Assembly (NCBI GenBank): GCA_050298535.1 | Contig: JBNKUI010000096.1 | Span: 62,001-126,000 of the forward strand | DNA length: 64,000 bases | Source: JABDMH01 sp050298535 | GTDB lineage: Bacteria > Bacteroidota > Bacteroidia > Chitinophagales > Saprospiraceae | Direction of reading: 5' to 3' | Translations under genes and position numbers: made by a program | Notes under the pieces: generated by a model | What the model was told of the DNA's origin: nothing | The model's database searches: none | Seen by the model: the letters and a program-made list of their open reading frames with translations, nothing else | In this document: piece after piece, positions 27,129 to 34,740 of the stretch | How the letters are laid out: every line of letters starts with the position of its first letter | Numbering within the stretch: the first letter of the stretch is position 1

Positions 27129-27594
27129 TGGATACTTGTTCATTCTACTATTTTACACGCTCCACCCGATTTACTTGAGTACCTGCAAGATTGAGATTGA
27201 TGAGGAAAGACAGTGGCAGGCTACCTTTCGAATATTTTATGATGATCTGGAAGACGGAATACAAAATATGCAGGGTAGCCGTCCCAACCTGGACACAAGC
27301 TCCCTGCATAGATATGAGCATTATATGCTATCGTACATACAAAAGCACTTTGAGATTTGGAACGTCACAGAATCATTGCCGATTAAGATGAAAAATGTGG
27401 AACGTGTTGCAGATGTTATCATCTTAACGGTATCGGGTGAAACGATGTGGCCTGATCATGAAGTTAAGCTACGATTGGACCTACTCACAGAAATCTTCCC
27501 TCAGCAAAAGAACATTGTCCAGGTCCACGATAGCCACTTACCAGTTTTATACCGATCTCTCGATTCTGCGGATACCTATTTAATTATTCCTTAG
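27121..27594 (+). CDS. DUF6702-like exported protein
   Basis: A 157-residue protein with a signal peptide (MTSGYLFILLFYTLHP). The mature start HPIYLSTCKIEID and the later FRIFYDDLEDGI match the pattern of DUF6702 proteins of Bacteroidota (HPxxVSxxEIxxN ... KIFxDDLE). Its ATG overlaps the stop of the M14 gene by 8 bp, so the two are translationally coupled. Its last 11 bp overlap the convergent gene at 27584. No function is known for the family. Confidence 0.7.
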   Translation: MTSGYLFILLFYTLHPIYLSTCKIEIDEERQWQATFRIFYDDLEDGIQNMQGSRPNLDTSSLHRYEHYMLSYIQKHFEIWNVTESLPIKMKNVERVADVIILTVSGETMWPDHEVKLRLDLLTEIFPQQKNIVQVHDSHLPVLYRSLDSADTYLIIP

Positions 27595-27916
27595 CAAGAC
27601 TTGAATCAATTTCAGGCTGCTCGTCTCTTTTCCAGGGTTTATAATTCTTTGCCCAGGGACCCTGTCGCTTCGACCGGTCCTTCTCCATCACGACAAGAGC
27701 TTCAGATCGATCGTCCTTCTTAAATAATCGCTTATTCTTAGCTTCAGGACCTTTTGGTTTTTCCACACTTGCTAAGGTATGCAAGGTACTTGCCTGCTTA
27801 TCGGACTTCCAAACTTTGTAGTTTTTGTACTTGGGCCCCTTAAGATTTGATCGTGACTGACCCATCAGTAATAAAGGACACATCATGATCGCTACTATTA
27901 AAATTTTACCTTTCAT
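27584..27916 (-). CDS. Small secreted protein with three GPxxKNYKxWK repeats
   Basis: A 110-residue basic protein. The signal peptide ends LLLMGQ. The mature part has three spaced copies of a roughly 14-residue motif: KGPKYKNYKVWKSD (26-39), KGPEAKNKRLFKKDD (55-69) and QGPWAKNYKPWKRD (85-98). Lysine, glycine-proline and aromatic content suggest binding to an acidic surface or polymer, but I do not recognise a characterised family. It lies downstream of the NarL-type regulator gene on the same strand, 126 bp away, with two palindromes in between. Confidence 0.65.
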   Translation of the reverse strand: MKGKILIVAIMMCPLLLMGQSRSNLKGPKYKNYKVWKSDKQASTLHTLASVEKPKGPEAKNKRLFKKDDRSEALVVMEKDRSKRQGPWAKNYKPWKRDEQPEIDSSLAKE

Positions 27917-27996
27917 ATAGTTGGATATTTTTATTACAAGTATAACATGTCCAACCAGTGCTCTGCACTATGCTAATCTTGGTAAAATATTTTGCG

Positions 27997-28033
27997 CGTA
28001 TATACGTAGGGACATATCCGTATAAATACGGAT
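27997..28033. promoter_or_regulatory. Two adjacent palindromes between regulator and small-protein genes
   Basis: CGTATATACG (27997-28006) and, 9 bp on, ATCCGTAT-aa-ATACGGAT (28016-28033, perfect 8-bp arms). They lie about 80-115 bp upstream of the small secreted-protein start at 27916 and just beyond the regulator stop at 28043. No T-run follows on the minus strand, which argues against a terminator. A binding site for a dimeric regulator, possibly the neighbouring LuxR/NarL protein, is plausible. Confidence 0.35.
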
Positions 28034-28042
28034 GCATACTTA

Positions 28043-28672
28043 CTAGTCAAGGAGCTTCAGTTCGAGAGCCTTTCGTATCAGTTCCGCCGAGTTTTGGACA
28101 TCCATCTTTTTCATGATATTCGAGCGATGAGTCTCTACGGTTCTCTTGCTTACAAAAAGAGTGTTTGCAATTTCTTTTGTTGTCTTTCCTTCAGAAACCA
28201 ACCTTAAAACCTCAGTTTCTCTTTGAGAAAGAGGTTTGACTTGTGTCGCTTGCAGGGACATATTGTTGATCATCAGAGCGGTAATCTCCGCATTGTAGTA
28301 TTTCTTGCCCTGAGCCACCATTCCAATGGCCTTTTGTAGTTCGTCCACCTCCGCATTTTTGAGCAGATACCCGTACGCGCCCAGACGTGCACATTTGGTA
28401 ATATAATGGCCGTCATCATGCATGGAAATAGCAATAAAGCGGATTTCCGGAAAATCCTTCTTTGCAATTTTGAGGACTTCAAAACCATCCATACCGGGCA
28501 TGGTCAGATCAAGTAGAACAATATGGGGGTCCAGGCCATTTCTCAGGGCTTTGATAAGCTCCTCACCAGACTCTAATCCTGGTAGCACTTCATAGTCCTG
28601 ACTTTCTTCTAAAAGTGACTGAAGTCCCTTGCGAAATAATTGGTGATCATCTACAATAATAATTCTAAGCAT
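28043..28672 (-). CDS. NarL/FixJ-type response regulator
   Basis: A 209-residue two-domain regulator starting MLRIIIVDDH. The receiver has the acidic pair DD, the phospho-acceptor Asp in VLLDLTMPG (about residue 57), and the conserved Ser/Lys region. The C-terminal LuxR HTH reads LSQRETEVLRLVSEGKTTKE and VSKRTVETHRSNI. Its ATG overlaps the stop of the kinase gene by 8 bp (ATGCTTAG), so kinase and regulator are made together. It should bind palindromic DNA as a dimer after phosphorylation. Confidence 0.93.
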   Translation of the reverse strand: MLRIIIVDDHQLFRKGLQSLLEESQDYEVLPGLESGEELIKALRNGLDPHIVLLDLTMPGMDGFEVLKIAKKDFPEIRFIAISMHDDGHYITKCARLGAYGYLLKNAEVDELQKAIGMVAQGKKYYNAEITALMINNMSLQATQVKPLSQRETEVLRLVSEGKTTKEIANTLFVSKRTVETHRSNIMKKMDVQNSAELIRKALELKLLD

Positions 28673-30392
28673 TGTCCAAAGGTATATCAACTTCGATTTG
28701 GGTTCCGGTTTCGTCCGAGATTATATCGAAATCGCCATGCATGATTCTGCATCGTTCTTTCATATTTACAATACCTGCACCTTCAAAGGTTGTATCAGTA
28801 TCGAATCCGATACCATCATCTTTGAAGTACAATGATACATGATCCTCAAATTGTGTCAAAGACAGTCGTATCGTCGAGGCGCGGGCATATTTGAGCGCAT
28901 TGTTGAGAGCTTCCTGAATAATCCGATAAAGTGTCAGCCCCACATCATGCGAGAGTGGCACCCCGGGATCCAGGGAATTTATAAATTGTATATCCACATT
29001 ACTCACTCTTCGCATCGTTTCTACCAGCTTCGAAATAGCATACCCCACACCAAAGTCTGCCAGTGAGGATGGCATTAAGCTGTAAGACATTTTGCGTACT
29101 TCCGAAATAGTTTCATTAATGAGAATATTGATCTCCTCTCTGACATCAGGACTCATATCCTCTTCTCGAATCTGCATCTTGAGGCTTGTCAACAAGGGTC
29201 CTAATCCATCGTGTAGTTCTCTGGCAAGACGGGCCCGCTCATTTTCCTGTCCTCGCACCAAGGCTTTCTCCTTCTCAATTTGATGTCCGGCCTCCAACTC
29301 ATTAAATCTTTTAAGCCGATCTCTCATTTGAATTAGCGCCTCGCCCAAAACATCATCTTCGCTAAGCAGATTATAGTCCTTGTTCAAATTTAGGCTGCCC
29401 AGTTCATCGGCAAAATGTACCGCCTCCTGAATGGATCCCTTTAGTTTCTCCAACGCTTTAAACATCGAATTCACCTCCTGGGCATGGCGTGATTCGGGTA
29501 TTTCGATATCTATCCTACCCGTAGCCATCTGAGAAAGGAGTCGGTGCATGGTACGTAGGGGCTTGGTCAATTGATCAGATAATTCAAATGTTACAAAGAT
29601 CAGTATCAGCACAATGACTAATGAAATGATAAGTAGCCTCTCCCGCATCCGGTTTACTGGCTCCATCACCTCTTCTACATCAATCTCAGATAGAATGATC
29701 CATGCAAGATCAGATTGCTCCAAGGGACCATATGAACTATACACGGGTACACCACGATAATCTTCAAAAACCCCCAGACCCGATATCCCATTTTGGCCTT
29801 GCTTTGTCCCTTCTGTCTCCGCACGGATCAGGATAGGATTCGTGTCTGGCATAAATCGAGACAATGATCGCATAGTCAGATCAGATCCTACCAAGTAGGT
29901 TTCACCCGTAGCTCCCATCCCGGTTCGTTCCAGTAAAATCTCCTGGATCTTTGCCCCGGAAATGACCGACATGTATAAAATGCTATCTACTCTTTCGCTC
30001 AATCCGATCACGATTGATCCATCAGCAGAAAGACTGGACAGGTCATGAATACCGGGTTCTTCATTACGAATAAGCCTTACCCAATCTGACTGATTTGCCT
30101 CATCTAATTGACTAGGTAATACCACATAACCAACTGATATATCTACATTTGAATAATCGATACTATTTTCAATACTCCCCTTAAATGCATTCCACTCCTG
30201 CGATAAAAAATCTTCGATCTGCACACTCTTGAGTTGTCTGATGGAAGAAAGTTGCAAGAGGATCCGCTCATCCAACACCTTCTTAAACTGACCATACAGC
30301 AGTATCGCCAAAAGGATCACCAGGGGAACGACGATCAGATTTACCAAAATGGCAAACTGGAGTCGGATAGGTAGTGACCATTTCTTAAACAT
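28665..30392 (-). CDS. Membrane sensor histidine kinase (HisKA_3 / NarX-like)
   Basis: A 575-residue kinase. TM1 at about residues 14-33, a periplasmic sensor region of about 200 residues that looks Cache-like (GATGETYLVGSDLTMRS), TM2 at about 250-268, HAMP with QLTKPLRTMH, and the HisKA_3 dimerisation helix with the phospho-His in LARELHDGLGPLL (near residue 397). The ATPase lobe has NALKYA and DDGIGFD. It pairs with the overlapping response regulator. A ligand such as a small organic acid is typical for Cache domains, but none can be named here. Confidence 0.92.
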   Translation of the reverse strand: MFKKWSLPIRLQFAILVNLIVVPLVILLAILLYGQFKKVLDERILLQLSSIRQLKSVQIEDFLSQEWNAFKGSIENSIDYSNVDISVGYVVLPSQLDEANQSDWVRLIRNEEPGIHDLSSLSADGSIVIGLSERVDSILYMSVISGAKIQEILLERTGMGATGETYLVGSDLTMRSLSRFMPDTNPILIRAETEGTKQGQNGISGLGVFEDYRGVPVYSSYGPLEQSDLAWIILSEIDVEEVMEPVNRMRERLLIISLVIVLILIFVTFELSDQLTKPLRTMHRLLSQMATGRIDIEIPESRHAQEVNSMFKALEKLKGSIQEAVHFADELGSLNLNKDYNLLSEDDVLGEALIQMRDRLKRFNELEAGHQIEKEKALVRGQENERARLARELHDGLGPLLTSLKMQIREEDMSPDVREEINILINETISEVRKMSYSLMPSSLADFGVGYAISKLVETMRRVSNVDIQFINSLDPGVPLSHDVGLTLYRIIQEALNNALKYARASTIRLSLTQFEDHVSLYFKDDGIGFDTDTTFEGAGIVNMKERCRIMHGDFDIISDETGTQIEVDIPLDNA

Positions 30393-30406
30393 AAAATGGA
30401 TTTAGC

Positions 30407-31426
30407 TTAAAATCGAACCACTACATGCTTGACCTTCTCTCTCTTCCAGGTATATGTAATGTGCAATGTACCGTCCTCAGCTTCAATGATAGCGGGATAG
30501 GAGTATTCTCCTTCTTCCGCTTCCAGCGTGACGACATCAGTCCAATCCCTACCATTTTCGGAGCGGGCAAGGACAAGAGGGTACCGTTCACCTCCCCAAT
30601 CACCTTCCGGTGTGCTGGTGGGATTGTAAACCAAATAATGAATGCCCTTTCGTGTGGTGACACCATCTACCCCACTATTCGGATTGGGCAAATTAGTACG
30701 CTTGAGTGGGGTCCAAGACAATCCTCTATCATTCGATGTGGAGGCCACCAGACCACTTTTCTTCGATCTGCATAAGATTTGGATATCACCGCTTTGCAAT
30801 ATAAAGGCGGTGGGCTGAATTGCGTCGATCTGAGATTCAGATCTAAGGGGTCCGACACGTTGCCAGGTCTTACCTTTATCTGTAGTGATCTCCATATGAA
30901 TGGTCCATCCATCATGCTCCGTACTGCTGGGACAAAGCCAGGTACCATCCTCAAGCGTGATTGCTTTGTTTTTGACGGGTCCTAAGATATCTTCTGGAAG
31001 TCTGTGAGGCCTATCCCATGAAATTCCGTGGTCATCGGAAGACATCACCTCTCCCCACCATTCACGCGGATTAGGTCCCACCTTGTAAAAGAGATAGAGT
31101 TTATCATCAAAATGTAACACAGGATTCCAACAGGGGTAGCGCTTATCGGCATGCTGGATCCCGTTTGCCACTTCTTCGGGGGTGGTCCATCTTCCATCAA
31201 ATTTTCGGGAGACCCATATACCCACATCGTCATGTTTTTCATGCGTACCCCCAAACCAGGCTGCCACCAGGCCGTCCGGGGTCTCCACGATCGTAGAAGC
31301 ATGTGCACTGGGGAATGGAGCATTCTCATAAATAAACTCATGGACTACCGTCTGGGCATTGACACTAGTGAAACTAATTATGCTCAGGAACAAACCATGC
31401 CAAAGGGAAATGAAAAAGCTTCTCAT
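30407..31426 (-). CDS. Sialidase-like (BNR repeat) glycoside hydrolase, secreted
   Basis: A 339-residue protein with a signal peptide ending SVNAQ. It is a six-bladed sialidase-fold protein of the BNR_2 group: Asp-box repeats SSDDHGISW, TTDKGKTW and SNDRGLSW are visible, together with AWFGGTHEKHDDVGIWVSR. The catalytic set of true sialidases (Arg triad, Tyr/Glu pair) cannot be confirmed by eye, so the exact sugar is open. It is likely a periplasmic exo-glycosidase. It is 14 bp upstream of the kinase gene, which suggests one operon sialidase-kinase-regulator. Confidence 0.83.
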   Translation of the reverse strand: MRSFFISLWHGLFLSIISFTSVNAQTVVHEFIYENAPFPSAHASTIVETPDGLVAAWFGGTHEKHDDVGIWVSRKFDGRWTTPEEVANGIQHADKRYPCWNPVLHFDDKLYLFYKVGPNPREWWGEVMSSDDHGISWDRPHRLPEDILGPVKNKAITLEDGTWLCPSSTEHDGWTIHMEITTDKGKTWQRVGPLRSESQIDAIQPTAFILQSGDIQILCRSKKSGLVASTSNDRGLSWTPLKRTNLPNPNSGVDGVTTRKGIHYLVYNPTSTPEGDWGGERYPLVLARSENGRDWTDVVTLEAEEGEYSYPAIIEAEDGTLHITYTWKREKVKHVVVRF

Positions 31427-31428
31427 AC

Positions 31429-31665
31429 TTACATTTGATTACCTTGGTTAAGATACAATAAGTATGAAAAGCTCCACTTAATTGTCACATCCAAACGATC
31501 CCAATTGATCGTCAGGTGTTCCCCAATACTTTCTTTTGTTCTACCAGAATATCGAAGCGGCAGGTGAAAAACTGCTGCGATCCTGCCCACAGAGGTGGTT
31601 GAAGTCAACCTTATCTGCTGACCATTTTGTTTGAAAATCTGATCACCGATTGGAGAAATGTACTC
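31429..31665 (-). pseudogene. Start-less coding remnant directly upstream of the sialidase-like gene
   Basis: A 78-codon open frame on the minus strand with coding-like composition (LTSTTSVGRIAAVFHLPLRY, INWDRLDVTIKWSF) but no usable ATG and a stop immediately upstream. Its stop codon lies 2 bp before the sialidase ATG (TAA-gt-ATG), the spacing of a real operon neighbour. It looks like the tail of a decayed upstream gene, possibly beta-sandwich in fold. Family not recognised. Confidence 0.35.
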
Positions 31666-31891
31666 TCACACGCCAGTTTTGTCAGTACTTGATTTTACCA
31701 ATTTTTATGGAGTTGAGCCGGTACTATGGTAGGCTCGGGATGGCCAGTGCAAGGGTAACAAGTCTGTTTTTCATGATGGGATTTTTTTAGTTTTTCAACG
31801 CTTCAAAGATGTTGGCGAAATCCCACTCTTCACCTATCCATTACATGCAGTTTATGCCCTTTCTTCGTGGAATTCTTCCTATTTTGGTGGA
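31666..31891. other. Remaining part of the gap before the Nramp-like gene
   Basis: No gene. On the minus strand a short frame begins MKNRLVTLALAIPSLP then stops, which looks like a signal peptide and might be the decayed start of the remnant at 31429-31665. Confidence 0.25.
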
Positions 31892-33247
31892 ATGACTGAT
31901 CAGTACATTTTTGAAAACCAACAGATTGAAAATCCTCCGGTCACTTGGTTAGAACGACTTAAATTTCTCGGCCCCGGATTTATTCTTTCAGCATCGATCG
32001 TAGGATCAGGCGAATTGATAGCCACCACCACTCTGGGTGCCAGAGCCGGATTTATCACATTCTGGGTGATCATTGTGAGTTGCCTTATCAAAGTGATGTT
32101 GCAGCTTGAATTTGCCAAGCATACGATCCTAACTGGTCAAACACCCATGCAAGCCTTCAATAAACTACCTGGTATTCGGTTGGGAAAGTCACACTGGACC
32201 ATTTGGGCTTTCTTCATTCTAATGGTGACCAAGATCTTACAGATTGGGGGTATCCTGGGGGGTGTCGCTCTGATTCTAAATCTGATCCTGCCCGATATTT
32301 CTGTGACGATACTGGCATTTGTGACTGCTGCTGTAGTAGGGGTAATGATCTTTCGTGGATACTATCAGTTCATTGAAAAGTTTTCCATCATTATGATTGG
32401 CACCTTTACTGTCTTCACTTTTGTATGCTTGTACTTTCTGAAATACACACCCTATGATATCACGCTTCAGGAGATCTGGACCGGACTTCAATTTAAGTTA
32501 CCCAAAGAAGCTGTGGCAGTTGCCATAGGGGCCTTTGGTATCACAGGAGTGGGTGGAGATGAAATCATAGCCTATAACTACTGGTGTCTGGAGAAAGGCT
32601 ATGGGAACAAGACCGGTAAGAATGATGGTAGCGAAGCCTGGAAAGAAAGGGCACGAGGCTGGATCAAAGTCATGCATCTGGATGCAATCGCTGCCATGAT
32701 TGTGTATACCCTGATGACGGCTGCATTCTACCTCTTAGGTGCTGCTGTGCTGCATGCAGGTGGCAACATTCCCGAAGGATATCAAATGTTGGAAACACTC
32801 TCCCTCATGTATACCGAATCATTGGGAGGAGGAGCTAGAGCTTTCTTCATGATCGGCGCCTTTATGGTATTGTTTTCTACACTCTTTGCCGCACTGGCTG
32901 CATGGACGAGAATCTTCTCGGACATATTTGGTCAGATGGGATGGATGAATTTTTTCGACTTCAATGATCGGAAAAAGTCTATCGCGATTCTGAGTTGGGT
33001 AATGCCCTTCCTGTGGGCCGTAATCTTTGTTTTTATCAAACTACCTGTGATCATGGTCCTGGCAGGAGGTGTCATTACATCGGTCATTCTCATACTGGTG
33101 ATTGGTGCTGTCTTCTTCTTTCGGTACCGACATACCATTGAGGCATTTATACCTACAAAGACATATGATATTCTTTTGTGGGTGAGCATACTAGGCACGG
33201 TAGCTATCGCCCTCTATGGATTCATTCAAGTGCTCTATTCATCCTGA
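31892..33247 (+). CDS. Divergent Nramp-family membrane transporter lacking the canonical metal motifs
   Basis: A 451-residue protein with about 11 membrane helices and the Nramp scaffold (GPGFILSASIVGSGELIATT, GARAGFITFW). Canonical Nramps bind the metal with DPGN in helix 1 and MPH in helix 6. Here helix 1 has GSGE (residues 38-41) and the helix 6 region reads GAFGITGVGGDEIIAYNYW (about 213-231), so both motifs are replaced. The protein is otherwise complete, so it should transport something, but probably not Mn/Fe by the classic site. Its last 26 bp overlap the convergent mqnB gene. Confidence 0.85.
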   Translation: MTDQYIFENQQIENPPVTWLERLKFLGPGFILSASIVGSGELIATTTLGARAGFITFWVIIVSCLIKVMLQLEFAKHTILTGQTPMQAFNKLPGIRLGKSHWTIWAFFILMVTKILQIGGILGGVALILNLILPDISVTILAFVTAAVVGVMIFRGYYQFIEKFSIIMIGTFTVFTFVCLYFLKYTPYDITLQEIWTGLQFKLPKEAVAVAIGAFGITGVGGDEIIAYNYWCLEKGYGNKTGKNDGSEAWKERARGWIKVMHLDAIAAMIVYTLMTAAFYLLGAAVLHAGGNIPEGYQMLETLSLMYTESLGGGARAFFMIGAFMVLFSTLFAALAAWTRIFSDIFGQMGWMNFFDFNDRKKSIAILSWVMPFLWAVIFVFIKLPVIMVLAGGVITSVILILVIGAVFFFRYRHTIEAFIPTKTYDILLWVSILGTVAIALYGFIQVLYSS

Positions 33248-33911
33248 TCTGGGACCTATTAGCAACGACATAGGTGCAAATCGAGGCCAAATTTTCCAAT
33301 GCTAAGGGAATATTCCATGCACTCCGATTCCTCGATGTCACATGATTGGAAATTGCCCTAACCTGTATCATGGGTACATCAAATTGCAAACTCGTGTACA
33401 GAACGGCTGCTCCTTCCATCGTCTCGACATCACACGCTAAACGCTGTCTAAAATGTTCAATCGACGGTGCAAATCCATGTACTGTATTAACGGTCGCCCC
33501 GACAGCAGCTGGCAAGCGGTCAAAGTCACCAAAGTGAGCCGTGCTTCCTAAGAAACCTTTCGAATCACAAAACTCGACTGCGCCTTCAAGAATCATATTC
33601 TGGAGACTGATGAAGGTTCCATCTTTGTCCTCAGCCCCCAAATCTGCAAAACAGTCTTTAGTCACCTGAAATACCGCACCCAGAGAAACCTCCTGGTGAA
33701 AAGCCCCTGCAATGCCGACGTTGAGAATGAAATCCGGTTTATGATCCGACAGGTACCGGGTAAGATGATACGTAGTACTTACAGTCCCGACTCCCGCAAC
33801 TAGCGTCTCTAAACCAAAGTCCTGTAAATCGCTGATTTTCTGAATTTTACTCACTACTCGATCAAGTTCTATTGGAGTAGCAGCCACTACAAGAATCTTC
33901 TTCATTGACAT
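33222..33911 (-). CDS. mqnB: Futalosine hydrolase
   Basis: A 229-residue MTA/SAH-nucleosidase-fold enzyme. The front KKILVVAATPIELDRV, the NVGIAGAFH loop, the DLGAEDKDG stretch and METMEGAAV with the substrate-binding ME and Glu, and the AISNHV region, fit futalosine hydrolase (MqnB). It removes hypoxanthine from futalosine in the alternative menaquinone pathway. The start directly abuts the stop of the upstream gene (33912), and the 3' end overlaps the Nramp-like gene by 26 bp. Other mqn genes are not in the window. Confidence 0.85.
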   Translation of the reverse strand: MSMKKILVVAATPIELDRVVSKIQKISDLQDFGLETLVAGVGTVSTTYHLTRYLSDHKPDFILNVGIAGAFHQEVSLGAVFQVTKDCFADLGAEDKDGTFISLQNMILEGAVEFCDSKGFLGSTAHFGDFDRLPAAVGATVNTVHGFAPSIEHFRQRLACDVETMEGAAVLYTSLQFDVPMIQVRAISNHVTSRNRSAWNIPLALENLASICTYVVANRSQIRMNRALE

Positions 33912-34730
33912 CTATTTCTGAAACTTCAGGGTCCCGGCAGAAGATAGTCCCAGATAGCTATGTACTGAGGAACCTACATCTACTGAATATCGACTATCGA
34001 TGGAATACCCCAGACCAAAGGTAACTAATTGCGGTTGGGTAGAATAGCCAATCCGAGCAGCCAGACGATCCAGAAAAAGGTATTGAATACCAAATCCAAC
34101 ACCCTCAGGAAGCTCAGATATCTTTTCGATTTCACCAAAGACGCTGACTTTATCGGAAGCTTCATATCGAACCCCCAAACGCACGATCACGGGCAGAGTC
34201 TCTCCTTCTAACAATCTGACTTGAAAGGGATTGTATACATGAAAACCCAGTAACACTTGAGGTACAACCCAAGCCTGTAGCCCCATTTCTGCCGTGGCCA
34301 CTGCCTTCTTTCCATACTGAGCAATGCGCATTTGCAAATAGTCAAAACGCACACCTAGCATCAGCTCATCAAAAAGCTTTCTGCCATACGCCAGACCAAT
34401 AACCTGCTGATTGAGATCACCGTTTCCAAATCGCTGCAGTGCCATGCCGAAGCTGCCAAATGTAGTAGGAACGGCAAATGACAAAGCATAGTAACTGAGT
34501 GCACTGTTGTGAAATCGCCTTTCGGCACTAAGTGATAAAGAAAGTGACTTGAGCTCAGCAAGCCCAGCCTGATTTCCTCTGACTGACGACACACCTATGG
34601 TGACAGATTGCGTCCCACCGAGAGCAAATCCCGCGGCACCAGATTCCATAAAGCGGACATCTTGTCCCTCTAAAGTGGTGATGACCAATACAAATGCAAA
34701 CGCGGTATGGAGGTAGAGGTTGAAGTGCAT
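33912..34730 (-). CDS. PorV/PorQ-like outer-membrane barrel protein
   Basis: A 272-residue protein with a signal peptide (ending TTLEGQ). The segment ALGGTQSVTIGVSSVRGNQAGLA resembles the GNPAGLA signature near the N-terminus of FadL/PorV-type barrels of Bacteroidota, and the rest is made of alternating strands (LSFAVPTTFGSFGMALQRFG, LAARIGYSTQPQLVTFGLGY). It sits between pruA (10 bp upstream) and mqnB (0 bp), forming a tight three-gene unit. Role unknown; a T9SS or surface-protein accessory role would be a guess. Confidence 0.6.
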   Translation of the reverse strand: MHFNLYLHTAFAFVLVITTLEGQDVRFMESGAAGFALGGTQSVTIGVSSVRGNQAGLAELKSLSLSLSAERRFHNSALSYYALSFAVPTTFGSFGMALQRFGNGDLNQQVIGLAYGRKLFDELMLGVRFDYLQMRIAQYGKKAVATAEMGLQAWVVPQVLLGFHVYNPFQVRLLEGETLPVIVRLGVRYEASDKVSVFGEIEKISELPEGVGFGIQYLFLDRLAARIGYSTQPQLVTFGLGYSIDSRYSVDVGSSVHSYLGLSSAGTLKFQK

Positions 34731-34740
34731 GGGGGGTATC

